This document shows positions 1-11,650 of a stretch of DNA of 64,000 bases, in pieces. This stretch comes from Microvelia longipes (lineage: Eukaryota > Arthropoda > Insecta > Hemiptera > Veliidae): assembly GCA_018340805.1 (NCBI GenBank), contig JACMZG010001908.1, forward strand, positions 18,963,414 through 19,027,413. The letters are read 5' to 3'. A program made the translations under genes and the position numbers. Every line of letters begins with the position of its first letter. The first letter of the stretch is position 1. The notes under the pieces were generated by a model that was not told the DNA's origin, searched no databases, and was given only the letters and a program-made list of their open reading frames with translations.

Positions 1-1057
1 AGCTACAGTCGATACTTGCTGTAACAACAGCAAATATAGACTGTATTTCTTTAATTGCTTTTAAAGAAATTAAAGAAAAATTTAACTAACGGTAAATATA
101 ACCTCTTTAAATGTAATTATAATGTTAGCACATGAGGTGTATGTTGTAATTAAATAAAAGTAAAAAATATGTATGTTTGCCAATTCAATTCAACGGTTTA
201 CGTTTTACGTAAACTGTTGAATAGCTATGGAAAGTAAAATAGGTTTTAATAATACAAGTTTCTTGTCAATTTCTTACACGTACTCCAAATTCCCCTTGCG
301 CAAGACTAATCTCCATCATCATCAAATATTTTTTTACCTTTACTTTGATTTTTCAATTAATATTTATTTTTTAAATTTAAAAGTAAAATTTTTTCATTCA
401 TATAGTATATTAACCTGCTCATTTTCAACTTTTCATTTTGTTTAAACTATGAGTCTTTTCACAAAAAATTCTCTAACGTAGCATGAAATGAAAACAATTT
501 TTGCTATTTTTTGTCTTTTTTTCGCTTGTGATTTTTTTTTCGCTCGCTAAAATGAGAAAAGCTTAGCACTTCATGTGAATATGGTTCTACATTTTGAGGT
601 GTAAAAACTTTTGCCGGGTACTTTCCTTGCGGAAAAGCAAGAAGGAAAATTCAAGTTTTATTCAAAACATTCAACTTCACTATCCTATTATTATTTTACG
701 TATCTTAGCAACTCGGTTACATTTATAAATCTTTTGACAGTTTTTATTCGAATAAAACTGATTATTATTCTTAGCTGTTAGTGTTATTTTTATTAAATTT
801 TCTTTTATTATTATTGTAAAAATTTTAATTTATTGTTGCATACACAAATCTAACACGATTTCCTTCCTTTTATCGTTTACAAAGTAGGGTTCATTTTTTT
901 ACTTTTGTATTGTAATCCTATATTGTAATAGCTGCATTGTAGTTCAGCCTTAGCCTAACTGTATGCTTATTTTGAACCTTAAACTTTAAATCTTAGCTTA
1001 AATTTTAGTTCGATTAACTTAAACTTTAGTTAGAAATGTAAGGACTAACATAGGATA
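1..1057. other. AT-rich DNA, no feature seen
   Basis: Low-complexity AT-rich sequence with many T and A runs. The only open frames are short and compositionally biased. I see no repeat unit, RNA gene or coding signature. Confidence 0.6.
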
Positions 1058-1321
1058 CCGGCTTTGTCAATTGTATAATGTACATGCGCCCCAACTTACT
1101 TAAGTCAAGACCGACATCGGTTATTTGGCTTTGTCAATTGTATAATGTATATGCGCCCCAACTTACCAAAATCAAGACTGACATTGGTTACTGGCTTTGT
1201 CAATTATATAATGTATATGCGCCCCAACTTACCGGGATCAGGTGTGACATATGTTACCGGCTTTGTAAATTGTATAATGTATATTGGCCCCAACTTATCA
1301 AGGTCAGGTCTGATATGGTTT
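1058..1321 (+). repeat. Tandem repeat, about 66 bp x 4
   Basis: Four consecutive units start with GGCTTTGTCAATTGTATAAT at about 1060, 1127, 1193 and 1259 (periods 67, 66, 66). Each continues with a block containing GCGCCCCAACTTA and ends near GGTTA. Because 66 is a multiple of three, two overlapping frames stay open across the array and give repetitive NVYAPQL peptides. Those frames are a by-product of the period, not evidence of a gene. A partial fifth unit lies 165 bp downstream. Confidence 0.9.
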
Positions 1322-1489
1322 TTTTTCAAAAGTACAAAATTTTACAAAAATAGAATTCAACAAGAATTGCAATACTTAAAATATAAAACATATACAGTTA
1401 AAAGAATTAAAATTAAGAGTTAAGAAATTTAGTTAAAACATCAATATTAATTTACATAAGACTTGTTTATTTATTACACAAAATTAAAG

Positions 1490-1526
1490 CCGGGTTACCG
1501 GGTTTGTCACATGTATAATGTATGCA
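1490..1526 (+). repeat. Isolated partial unit of the 66-bp repeat
   Basis: This stretch reads GGTTACCGGGTTTGTCACAT then GTATAATGTATGC. It matches the start of the 66-bp unit at 1058-1321, so the array was once longer or the unit is dispersed. Confidence 0.65.
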
Positions 1527-4500
1527 TTAATATATTCTTTGTCAGTCGATGGTGCAAGATATGTGCAAAAGGTATGACTATCGATAGGATTATCGACGAA
1601 ACCCCATAAACTAGTTCTAAAGTCTAGTGACTAAAACCTAAAGAAAATATTTTCTCATCTGCAATTGCTCTTTTTGCCCCATTTTGCTACAAACCTGTCC
1701 ACATTCAGTGTCTTCCCATTCAATTGTGTTTTTAACTTCAAATTTAATTCAGGAAAATAATATTTTAGTCAGAAATTTTTCGAGGAAAATAATTCAAAAA
1801 ATAGGTAAAGTATTTCTGTACCTAGTAAAATGTTAAGTGTCTCTAAAATGTAAATTTTTAAAGCAGTGCATTCCTCACTTCCCATCTTCTTTATTTCATT
1901 AAATGTAAATTTTTTGAGTTAGAAGTGGTGGAAATTCCTATGCTGAGTTTTCCCTGACTTCAGGTACATTTGTTATTATAATTGTAAATTTTATGTTTTA
2001 TCTAGGCTCTGCCCAAGTATTCCGGTCAATGTTAATTTTTTTCGAAAATTCCTCTCACTGTCCTTTTTTTTATTAAAGCGGTAGTTTATCCAGAGTGTAA
2101 AGCTATTTTTACACGACTGTGCTCACCCCTCATCGCATTTTTCGCCTTTTCAAGAGCTTAATAATCTGTTACGTAAAAAAAGCTTTTTTATTTTACTAGA
2201 CTTAGTATTTTTATATTTTTCTTTCTGTGGACAATGTTTACTATCTTTTTCCACAAAAACGATTTCTGTATTTGGTTTATAAGTATTTTACAACAAGATA
2301 TATTTCTGAACCCGGAAGGATAAAAATAAAAACGATCGCTTTAGAGTGTCATTTGTTGTATTTCAAAGCAAAATTTCTTTTTACTGCTGATTAAACCTAT
2401 CCTAAATTAATATAACCAAATTCTATTGATAACACAACAACGAATGAATCTTTTATTTCCTCCCTAACAAAAACACAACATTGTAAGCGAGCATACAAAT
2501 ATAAATAAACAATTTAAACTATAATACAACTACATCTGAATAAATATATAAATTATTCAATAAAGTCAATACATACTATTTACATCTTAAATCATTTTAA
2601 AAAATATATTGCTTAATTGATTAACTTCCTTATTAATAATGTAATTTCTAATTAATTAAATTTTCTTTAAAAATCTATTTTAATATTTTATTAAGCTATA
2701 TAAATTTATGAGGATCACTTTTAATATGCTCAATGATTCCCTTTATTCCTCGTATTATATTAAAATATTTCTAAATGGTTTATTTTTATTCACTTTAAGA
2801 TTATCTATATTCCGTTTTTACTATCCAATAAAATCTCTTTAAAGCTAAATTATGATTTATTAATTATTGTTTGATCATTTTGTTTAAACATAATTATTAA
2901 TTATTTTAAAAGAGTAACATTTTCAGATAATGTATAATAATAATTAACGGTACATGCTTTTAGAAAACCCCTCTCTAATATAGGCCTTTTTAAATATTTT
3001 ACGTTTGGAAAACAAAACAGAAGACCATGAGGAATCGATCCCCTATTCCCCTCCCCCCTATTTCCGTCATACAATGCGTAATTTCCTGATAAAAATTCGC
3101 TAATAGGTTTTAAAAAAAAATTTTAAGTTATTCATACCTTGTGATCAGGGATATATGAAACGGATTTTGGTCACACTCCTGTGTTCAACTACCACCATAC
3201 AAACACCATGTTAAGCATTTTCTCCAAAGGTATTTCGCTAAAAATTTCTGTTTTATATCATTAATCTGGGGGCACAACATTTTTTAACATTAATCTAAGT
3301 GTACAACACACTTAGTGCTCCGCTAAGTCTCGCGGTCACTGGCGTACCATCCTTTAGGAAGCATCTCATGGCTAATTTCGCCCCTTCGTAGCTTGCTTAA
3401 GCTAAAATTTTTACCTTAGACAAGTACACATGTTTGTATCAAGCATGTGCTGTTGGTTTTTGACGTGTGTTTCGTGTTAAATTCTTCTCTATTTATTGGT
3501 TTTCGATGGGGTCACTTTTTTGTATGGCAAATCGACTTAGTACGTCATCCCCTTTATTCAAGATCCTTTTTATTTAAATTCCGGAGGAAATAATTTCCTA
3601 GGTACTTAGACCTCGTATGTGGGTCCATTGTACCTGATTCAAGACCCTTGATTAAAGACAAAAAAATGCCAACCTTAAATTTAAAGTATCATGAAAACTA
3701 TTGGCTACGAGCGCTACCTAGTTGAGGACTCAAAACCTACATTTTTTCTTTATTGATGCGATTTAAATAGATTAAGGTGTTTAATGTTTAATTAATGTTT
3801 ACTATTAGCGCTACCTCATAGAAACCATCAAAGCTATAATTTCTGAATTATATTTTTAGGACAGTTTATCCTGAGTTTTCTTTATAATTTTTTTTAATTG
3901 TTTTATTTTACCTAAACATTTTAATAGAAATTTACTAAAATTATGAAACCTTAATAAGACACTATAGTAAAAAAAATCTGGCTTAAAAAGAATTAACTTC
4001 TTACTTTACGTGTCTAGTCGTATTAGCTCTTTAGCAAGCATAAAAGGCATTACTGACTTCATTTTGTGACTTGGCCAGTAAGCGTTGTAAGGTATTGTGC
4101 TAGCTCTATTTGTCTTTAACTCTATCTATCTCTGTTGTGCTATTCGTAAGGCATTGTGATACGCCTCGGGTTGCACTGAACAATTCACAGTATGTTGCAT
4201 GTACATTAAGCAAAACACATGACTTCTGCGTCCACTGATATACTAAATATGTACTATACTATTACTATATACAGCAAAAATCTTTACGACGCGTACTGTC
4301 CAAATCACAGAGTGAAATCATCAAGGCTTTTTATGCTTGCCTATTAAATGTGTGAGACTGATAAGAATTGGCGTTAAATAAGATACCAATTATTTTTACG
4401 CTAGACTTGGCTATTTTACACTAGTGTTTGTGATGAGGATTAAAAATTTTCTAGAACAACTTGAATTTATTTATATATTATATAAGTACTTTAAGTTTTA

Positions 4501-4925
4501 TAAATAAATAGAAGTTTTGATAAACTTATCAATGTTTAAAGCATTACTCTTTATATTTGTCATTGTTGGGTAAGTTTATAAGCTGTAGAAGGGTAGATTT
4601 GCGAGACAGTATTTTACCCTGGTACGTGCGTTAATTCAGTCTTTCATCGTACTTCAAAGGCACGCAAGTCAGTGACCTCACAAAGCTCCGATCCTTCTTA
4701 CCAAAATTCTTGTCATTTTTATTTTTACCCAGTGTTCTACCATATTTGGTTTGATGTATTATCTCTTTTACTTCGTTTGTTATTCGTAAATAAGGAACTG
4801 CAACATAACGCTGGTTATTTTTTATTGATTTTCTTAATAACTATGTATATTTGAATTTTCTTTTACTTGATTTGTAAAATAATACAGCTACGTTTACCAA
4901 CTTTGCTTGAAATAATAAAACAATT
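1527..4925. other. AT-rich intergenic DNA, no gene seen
   Basis: About 3.4 kb of AT-rich sequence without a supported coding region. The longest open frames are under 65 codons and not protein-like. A small hairpin (CTAAGTGT / ACACTTAG) sits near 3295-3316. Nothing else stands out. Confidence 0.55.
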
Positions 4926-5010
4926 CGGGTCGGAACTTTTCCTCACCGCATCAAATTCGCTACGCACATACTGCACGGTTGACTCGCTTTGCTTGTCCTC
5001 AGACAGTATA
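4926..5010 (-). repeat. Family A repeat, 3' end fragment
   Basis: On the minus strand this reads from a GAGGACAAGCAAAGCGAG-like block to GAGGAAAAGTTCCGACCC. That order matches the last 90 bp of the family A copies at 25198-25945 and 36012-36555. The upstream parts of the element, including the 5S-like segment, are absent. Confidence 0.7.
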
Positions 5011-5196
5011 ACGAGTCCGAATCAATACCACAGCTTTTGATTATGGTGATATTTGTAATTGATTTTGTTTTTTTACTAAACCAAAAGTGTCTTGTAAATT
5101 TAATAGATATATATATATATATATAAGTATAAATAAATGAAAATAATTTCATTCCAATGGGCTTACTGAAGTTTTATAGAATTTTATATTAAGTTC

Positions 5197-5740
5197 ATTC
5201 TTTGGCTAAATTTAACTCTCTTTGAATAAATAAAAACACAGTATACTGTTTATCATCCCGTTTTGATTCTATGGCTAAATTATCTCTCTTTTAATAAATA
5301 AAAACACAGTATACTGTTTATCATCCCGTTTTGATTCTATGGCTAAATTATCTCTCTTTTAATAAATAAAAACACAGTATACTGTTTATAATCCCGTTTT
5401 GATTCTATGGCTAAATTATCTCTCTTTTAATAAATAAAAACACAGTATACTGTTTATCATCCCGTTTTGATTCTATGGCTAAATTATCTCTCTTTTAATA
5501 AATAAAAACACAGTATACTGTTTATCATCCCGTTTTGATTCTATGGCTAAATTATCTCTCTTTTAATAAATAAAAACACAGTATACTGTTTATAATCCCG
5601 TTTGATTCTATGGCTAAATTATCTCTCTTTTAATAAATGTACTGTTTATCATCCCGTTTTGATTCTATGGCTAAATTATCTCTCTTTTAATAAATAAAAA
5701 CACAGTATACTGTTTATAATCCCGTTTTGATTCTATGGCT
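5197..5740 (+). repeat. Tandem repeat, 68 bp x 8
   Basis: Units begin GATTCTATGGCTAAATTATC at 5265, 5333, 5401, 5469, 5537, 5604, 5661 and 5729. The period is 68 bp except for one 67-bp and one 57-bp unit. A diverged unit precedes them from 5197. Each complete unit contains the 12-bp perfect palindrome ACAGTATACTGT. Identity between units is very high, so the expansion is recent. No coding potential is seen. Confidence 0.95.
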
Positions 5741-6058
5741 CTTGCCGTACATATTCATAATCATAATTTGCCCTGTAATTTTACAAAAACTATTATTGTT
5801 TCATTTGGTGCCTTCTAAATAACTTTGTGAACTATGTCTATGTATTTGTTTAATCTAGGCGGAAAGACTGCATAAATCATGAGGAAGGATGGATTTGGGA
5901 CTTGTTTTACATGGCTTTGCGCTTCCTCGTTGTATACTATTGACCCAAATAATGAAATTAGTTCATCTATTTCTACCTTGGAAAATTAGATTTAGGAGAT
6001 GTTAAAGGGAAATTTACAAGAATACGTTACTGTTGGTTATGAAAATATTAAGAGTACA

Positions 6059-6125
6059 ACCAAGGAGTATAGTATTAGTACTTTACTCCTATAGTATAGA
6101 GTATATTTATACTATACTCCTTGGT
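6059..6125. other. Perfect 17-bp hairpin with 33-nt loop
   Basis: ACCAAGGAGTATAGTAT at 6059-6075 is the exact reverse complement of 6109-6125. The loop contains a second copy of ACTCCTATAGTAT-like sequence. The size is compatible with a microRNA-type hairpin or a short foldback repeat; nothing discriminates between them. Confidence 0.7.
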
Positions 6126-6253
6126 GCAACGTATGGACTAGAGATTTGTGATGGAGTACAGATTAGCGATTTGTCAAAGAAAAAATGAGCTTTTTTGGAT
6201 ATAAAAATGGGGGGAGGTGGTTGTTTATATATAACATAATGTAAACAAATCAC

Positions 6254-6355
<102 letters not shown>

Positions 6356-6419
6356 TGAAAAAATCAGTTATATCGAGGAAGTATGCAACTTCTATAAACC
6401 AGTAATACGACGTACTAAC

Positions 6420-6500
6420 AATGGATAACAATCATGTGGCCGCACACTGGGAGGCGCGGGGGCTACAAAGCGGCTTTCAGCGCCGAATTCGCGTAACGGC
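6420..6500. repeat. GC-rich block shared with 40.6 kb
   Basis: A GC-rich block of about 80 bp in AT-rich surroundings, with GGAGGCGCGGGG and GCGGCTTTCAGCGCCG. The lead-in ATGGATAACAATCATGTGGC resembles CAGGATAACAACCATGTGGC near 40600. It is probably a fragment of a dispersed repeat; no function can be inferred. Confidence 0.4.
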
Positions 6501-6555
6501 AAAGATTTTGATAATCCGTTTAATTTAAACGTGTAAGTTAATGTTTATGAGTGAT

Positions 6556-7070
6556 AAAAAATCGGGTACCTCGGAACTTTTCCTCATCACATCGGATTCC
6601 CTACGCTCATCCCCTTTGCTTTGGACTCGCTTCGCTCGTCTTCAGAATATACAATTCGCCAAATTTATACTGTAACATAACTGACTGGCTTCGCTCGTCA
6701 TCAGATAATAAGTGCATCCGTTTCAATTTCAGCAGTCACCCGTACAGCACTGACTACGTTCAATGTTACTTAACTTTTATGATCCAACACAAAACATGGA
6801 TATACTTATTTAATGTAATGTATTTTAATGAAAATTGCTAAGAATTGCTTGTAAGTTTAATGGTTGTAAAATTATATAAATAAATAAACACACACACATA
6901 CAGACAGATAGACATATTTGAGAAAACCACTCAGGAGGCCTTATAACACACCTGTTTTTAAGACCCTGTTTTTTTATTCCGGTTTCATCTGGGTTTCTGA
7001 TTTTTTTGCAAACGCAATACTTTTCCTTATTACCTACGGTATAAATGAGGAAAAGTAAAAATTGGTAATT
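6556..7070 (-). repeat. Family A repeat with 5S-like segment
   Basis: Near-complete minus-strand copy. Reading along the minus strand: CTTTTCCTCATTTATACCGT head, ATTGCGTTTGC block, GGCCTCCTGAGTGG block, a TG-rich microsatellite, the 5S-like part (complement of 6731-6785, with TTAAGTAACATTGAACG and GGGTGACTGCTG), two modules of the GAGCGAAGCGAG type, and a GGTACCCGATTTTT tail. The two ends carry a perfect 12-bp inverted repeat (ACTTTTCCTCAT at 6576-6587, ATGAGGAAAAGT at 7045-7056). The middle part is shortened relative to the 25.2-kb copy. Confidence 0.8.
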
Positions 7071-7076
7071 TGCTCA

Positions 7077-7180
7077 AAATCGGGTTCGGGGTGCTTCAGA
7101 ACCTTCCTCATCATATTTTATGTTACTTTTTTCTTCACCACGTTTAATTCTCTTCGCTTGTTTTCAAAATATGAAATAAG
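7077..7180 (-). repeat. Family A repeat, second 3' end fragment
   Basis: It begins AAAATCGGGTTCGGGG and continues CTTCCTCATCATATT, then TTCTCTTCGCTTG. This repeats the layout of a family A 3' end on the minus strand immediately beside the larger copy, so two copies lie head to tail. Confidence 0.6.
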
Positions 7181-7558
7181 CCCATTTTTTATCATCCTCA
7201 GCCAAAAAAGGTCAGTTTTTTAAACTAAGGTACCACCTATCCACCTACTGACCATGTTTGATGCTACGTACCAAAGTGATTTGCGGAACCGTGTTTTAAT
7301 GAAACTTATTATATTTGTTAATCTTTTAATAGGATATACTCCTGCCCTTTTTAGCGAGTTTTCAAAGAAGAATGAACTTATGAGGTTAGGGTCATAGAGA
7401 GGGAAAGGTAGTATGGTTTCTGGAGGCAAACAGGCCTCTTGTTTTAATACATACACTATTGTTACATGTCATTTGATAAAAAATAATGTTTTTTTAAGAT
7501 CTTCTGAGTTGTATGTATGTGTGCGTGTATTATCTAGTTCTAATGTGTTTTCATAAAT

Positions 7559-7640
7559 CAGTGGTTCCAAAATCGGTGGTCTGTGAGGAGTTTTCTACAA
7601 CCGATGGTCCGTGAGGAGGTTTCTAGTGGTCCGCGGGTAA
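7559..7640 (+). mobile_element. hAT-like transposon terminus (fragment)
   Basis: The string CAGTGGTTCCAAAATCGGTG followed by GTCTGTGAGG and later GGTCCGCGGG resembles the terminal inverted repeat of many hAT elements and their MITEs, which typically begin CAGTGGTTCT and contain GGTCCGCGG. I found no matching opposite end and no transposase, so this is a truncated end or a solo MITE end. Confidence 0.4.
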
Positions 7641-8039
7641 TCTTTAGATGTTTTAAAAATCACAGTTATTGTAAATTCTAGGTAAAAGAAATCATTTTTG
7701 GGACGATAGGTAGACTCTAAACTTGGTAGCGACCGCCTATTTCGTTCTTTGTCTTTTCTCGAAATGTTTAATCCATTTTATTTATACCTTACTTCTTAAA
7801 GACCGTTCTATTTCTTAGAAAAAAACACCACGAAATTTCTGTTGAATTTCAAACAACTGACGAACATAAAAAATATTTCTAGGAATTACATTTGTTATTG
7901 CCGGTTAGAGTATTTCCAAGAAGTTACCGTTCCTAAAATAAATGACACGCTGATAAACATGAACTTATAAAGCTTAAATAAGACTTTAATAGTTCCGAAT
8001 ATTAAACTAGACCGCTCCGAGGTCTCAGTCACGTATCGG

Positions 8040-8166
8040 TTTTAGCGAATTTCCTTTGGAAATTCGGCTAATGGGATAGGCGTCATGGCGGAATTCGAAC
8101 CTCGGACCACGACACAAATCCGTTTCAGAGGTCCCTAATGACGAAAAAATACGTTTCGCGAGACTT
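8040..8166 (+). repeat. Family B repeat, left part with tRNA-like head
   Basis: This part matches 62255-62400. It starts with a strong hairpin (TTAGC-GAATTTCC, loop TTT, GGAAATTCG-GCTAA, about 8041-8072). Next comes GGCGTCATGGCGGAATTCGA, whose minus strand contains GGTTCGAATTCC, a good RNA polymerase III B box. A TGGTCCG-type A-box-like string lies close by. ATCCGTTTCAG then links it to the body shared with family A. The copy is split by a TA array and a LINE and resumes at about 9185. Confidence 0.65.
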
Positions 8167-9125
<959 letters not shown>

Positions 9126-9127
9126 AG

Positions 9128-9129
<2 letters not shown>

Positions 9130-9174
<45 letters not shown>

Positions 9175-9199
9175 ATATATATAATATATATATATATGT
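9130..9199. repeat. (TA)n microsatellite
   Basis: TA array on the 5' side of the LINE remnant. With 8167-8254 it probably formed one array that the LINE split. Confidence 0.9.
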
Positions 9200-9425
9200 A
9201 TTTCTAGACACTTTCTTGTAAACACTCTATCTTTCGAACGGATTAAATTTTTTAACCAAACTTAGTACAAAAATCAACCTTCGGAGGACACGAACCCTAT
9301 TGAAAACCAGGTTTTTGTGACGTCATTAACCCGGTTTGCTGAGTCAGCGAATTTTTCAAAAAATCGGCAAAATTCAGGGTTAATATTTTTTGCCGCGAAA
9401 AAGGTCAATATTTATGTTTTTTGAG
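9200..9425 (+). repeat. Family B repeat, right part
   Basis: TTTCTAGACACTTTCTTGTA, AACTTAGTACAAAAATCAAC, GACGTCATTAACCCGG and GCCGCGAAAAAGGTCA occur in the same order as at 62450-62665. The blocks GTACAAAAATCAA and TGACGTCATTAACC also occur in family A, so the two families share ancestry. A CRE-type palindrome TGACGTCA lies at 9318-9325. Confidence 0.7.
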
Positions 9426-9724
9426 GCGCTGAATCGAATGAAACCGGTCCGAAGTCGATACGACCACTCTAAGTGACCAAAAAGTCCAAAAAACCATTAT
9501 AAATTACCAAAAACCAAAATTTAGGTCGATAAAAAATAAATTTCGAGTAGGGTATCGTTTTCTATGTAATTTTGGGCGCTGAATCGAATGAAACCGGTCC
9601 GAAGTCGATACGACCACTCTAAGTGACCAAAAAGTTGAAAAACCACAAAAAATTATAGAAAACCAAAATTACGGTCGTTGAAAAATAAATTTCGAGTAGG
9701 GTGTCGTTTTCAATGTTTTTTGGG
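9426..9724 (+). repeat. Tandem repeat, about 150 bp x 2
   Basis: GCGCTGAATCGAATGAAACC starts at 9426 and 9576 (period 150). It is followed each time by GGTCCGAAGTCGATACGACC, a run of AACCA-rich sequence and AAATTTCGAGTAGGGT. A third, strongly diverged unit starts near 9724 and merges into the tRNA-like repeats, suggesting the array grew out of the same element. Confidence 0.85.
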
Positions 9725-9998
9725 CCTCAGAGTTGAATGCCAGTGGTCCGGAGCCAATACGACCACTCAAACTCAGGGTACCTGGGTTCAAATCCTGGAA
9801 GGGACGATAATTTTTTATCGTTTTTTTTACTTAATATAAGTTTACAACTAGAAAATAATTCTGGCGCGGTGGTCCGCATGTCGGGCGAATTTCCTTTGGA
9901 TGCGAGCACTCAAACCCAGAGTACCTGGGTTCATATCCTAGTAGGGACAATAATTTTTATCGTTTTTTTCACCTAATATAAGTTTACAACTAGAAAAT
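9725..9998 (+). repeat. Tandem tRNA-like SINE heads
   Basis: Two successive segments carry RNA polymerase III style boxes. The first has TGCCAGTGG near 9739 and a perfect B box GGTTCAAATCC at 9785-9795. The second has A box TGGCGCGGTGG at 9862-9872 and B box GGTTCATATCC at 9928-9938. Both are followed by GGGAC, a TTTATCG-T-rich stretch and AGTTTACAACTAGAAAATAA. No cloverleaf with a proper anticodon arm is visible, so these are SINE heads rather than tRNA genes. A third A-box segment begins the inverted element at 9999. Confidence 0.6.
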
Positions 9999-10679
9999 AA
10001 TTCTGGCGCGGTGGTCCGCATGTCGGGCGAATTTCCTTTGGATGCGTGTTTCCGTGCTTTAAGTTACAACTACTAAATAAAATATTCCGACGCGGTGGTC
10101 CGCTGTCGGCGAATTTCATTTAGAATGCGTGTTTCCGTGCAAAAAACCCATTTCTTGCTTTTGCAAGAAATGCCCATTGCGTGGTTCCGGTTCATGCTTT
10201 AGAACCTAAGCAGTTACTCAATTGTCAAGTACTGCTCGTAACTCATTTTGTCTGTATTTTACCAAAGGAAATGCGCTAAAACCTTTAAAGATAACTGACT
10301 AAGCTTAAAGATGAGTAACTAAGCTTTAAACTAGTGCAAATAATAGTGCGTACTTCTAATTTTAGAGGCATAGTTTTGTGCAACCAACTGGATAGTTATG
10401 CGCATTTCTTTGGTAAAATACAGACAAAATGAGTTACGAGCAGTGCTTGACAATTGAGTAACTGCTTAGGTTCTAAAGCATGAACCGGAACCACGCAATG
10501 GGCATTTCTTGCAAAAGCAAGAAATGGGTTGTTTTGCACGGAAACACGCATTCTAAATGAAATTCGCCCGACAGCGGACCACCGCGTCGGAATTATTTAT
10601 TTAGTAGTTGTAAACTTAAAGCACGGAAACACGCATCCAAAGGAAATTCGCCCGACATGCGGACCACCGCGCCAGAATT
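9999..10679. mobile_element. Foldback element with ~280-bp inverted arms
   Basis: The left arm (9999-10276) and right arm (10400-10679) are near-perfect reverse complements. The spacer is about 123 bp. The arms start with AATTCTGGCGCGGTGGTCCG and contain CGAATTTCCTTTGGATGCG, a second diverged copy of the same block, CATTTCTTGCTTTTGCAAGA (itself a hairpin), and end at CCAAAGGAAATGCGC. The spacer holds TAAAGATAACTGACTAAGC and a diverged tandem copy of it. There is no coding capacity, so the element is non-autonomous. The arms are partly made of the tRNA-like sequence at 9861-9900. Confidence 0.9.
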
Positions 10680-10689
10680 TTTTTATATT

Positions 10690-10800
10690 ACCAGTTTATA
10701 CAAGTTGCATACTACCACAATATAAGCGAATTTTTATAAGTAATAGTCAAAATAACGTGACTTTTTGCATATTGTTATATATGTCAATTGATAAAATCAG
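10690..10800 (+). repeat. Module C repeat, copy 1
   Basis: The pattern GTTGCATACTACCACAATAT, AGCGAATTTTTATAAG and TAATAGTCAAAATA matches 12370-12430 (GTGGCATACTGCCACAATGA, AGCGAATTTTCAAATG, TATTAGTCAAAGTA) and 62965-63060. It is a short dispersed repeat; the GGCA/TGCC core can form a small hairpin. Confidence 0.6.
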
Positions 10801-10967
10801 AAATAATGCTAATGATAAAAATTTAATTTAAAGTATGTCTTTTTTTTAATTTTTGCTGAGTAATTATTGTGGATTAATGACGTCTTACACATTTTAGAAA
10901 CAAGGAATCTGAAAATTAAAAATAAAATGAGGATTGATTGAGGTATTGGTCACCATGTATTGATATT

Positions 10968-11033
10968 ATTGATAAGAGGGCACAAATGAAACTGTTAATT
11001 GTTTAACAGTCTCATTTGTGCCCTCTTATCAAT
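10968..11033. other. 31-bp near-perfect hairpin
   Basis: 10968-10998 and 11003-11033 are reverse complements with a single mismatch and a 4-nt loop (TTGT). Arm core: AAGAGGGCACAAATGA. The string AAAATGAGGAT occurs on both sides of the hairpin (about 10924 and 11037). It could be a tiny foldback transposon or a small-RNA precursor. Confidence 0.8.
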
Positions 11034-11289
11034 GATAAAATGAGGATGAAATTTGTTGCAAATTTTTTCCGATCGGAAAAAGCGTTCAAAAGTTATTATC
11101 TTCCGGGCAAGACAACTACCTAAGGACTGATTTTTGTGACACGTTTCAACACTTCTATAAACCCAGTGGGAGTTACTCAGACACACTCACTCAGAAAGAC
11201 ATCATGATGGAAATCACTCAGAACGTCATGAAAATACCTGATTTATGATAACTGTGATGAATCCTTGATTTAGAATTCTTATTGACCGC

Positions 11290-11650
11290 AATATTTTTCC
11301 TGACCTACGGTAGTAAGTGATAAAAAGTAAAAAATTCCACCTCAGTTGAAATTTGGCACGAGTGTTGCTCTTTTGGTAAGAAATATGTAAACGAATTTTT
11401 ATTTCAATACGGCTTGTATATCTATGGTTTTGTTGGATTACTAATGTTAAACAGCATCAAACTAGGTCAGTACCTGGATGGGAGACTACTGAAAATAAAG
11501 AGCGTGTTTTGACTGTTAGAGGACAAACGAAGTAAGTGTAAAGACGTATTTCAATATAAACAAGGTGATTTTTATATTTTGAGGATGACGTGTTGTGTGA
11601 GCGTAGCAAATCCGACGTGGTGAGGATAAGTTCCGAGATATTTTGTAACA
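11290..11650 (+). repeat. Family A repeat with 5S-like segment
   Basis: Plus-strand copy, partly decayed. Recognisable blocks are CAGTTGAAATTTGGCACGAG, AATACGGCTTGTATATCTAT, the 5S-like segment at 11432-11492 (GTTAAACAGCATC, GGTCAGTACCTGGATGGGAG), two decayed GAGGA-AGCG modules, and GTGGTGAGGATAAGTTCCGA at the end. Confidence 0.75.

Noticed and set aside
1078..1423. Two overlapping ~90-codon frames
   Set aside because: They are open only because the 66-bp tandem repeat is a multiple of three.
7220..7456. 78-codon minus-strand frame (with YPIKRLTNIISFIKTRF)
   Set aside because: Mildly protein-like but no family recognised, no splice or promoter context, and it lies between repeat fragments.
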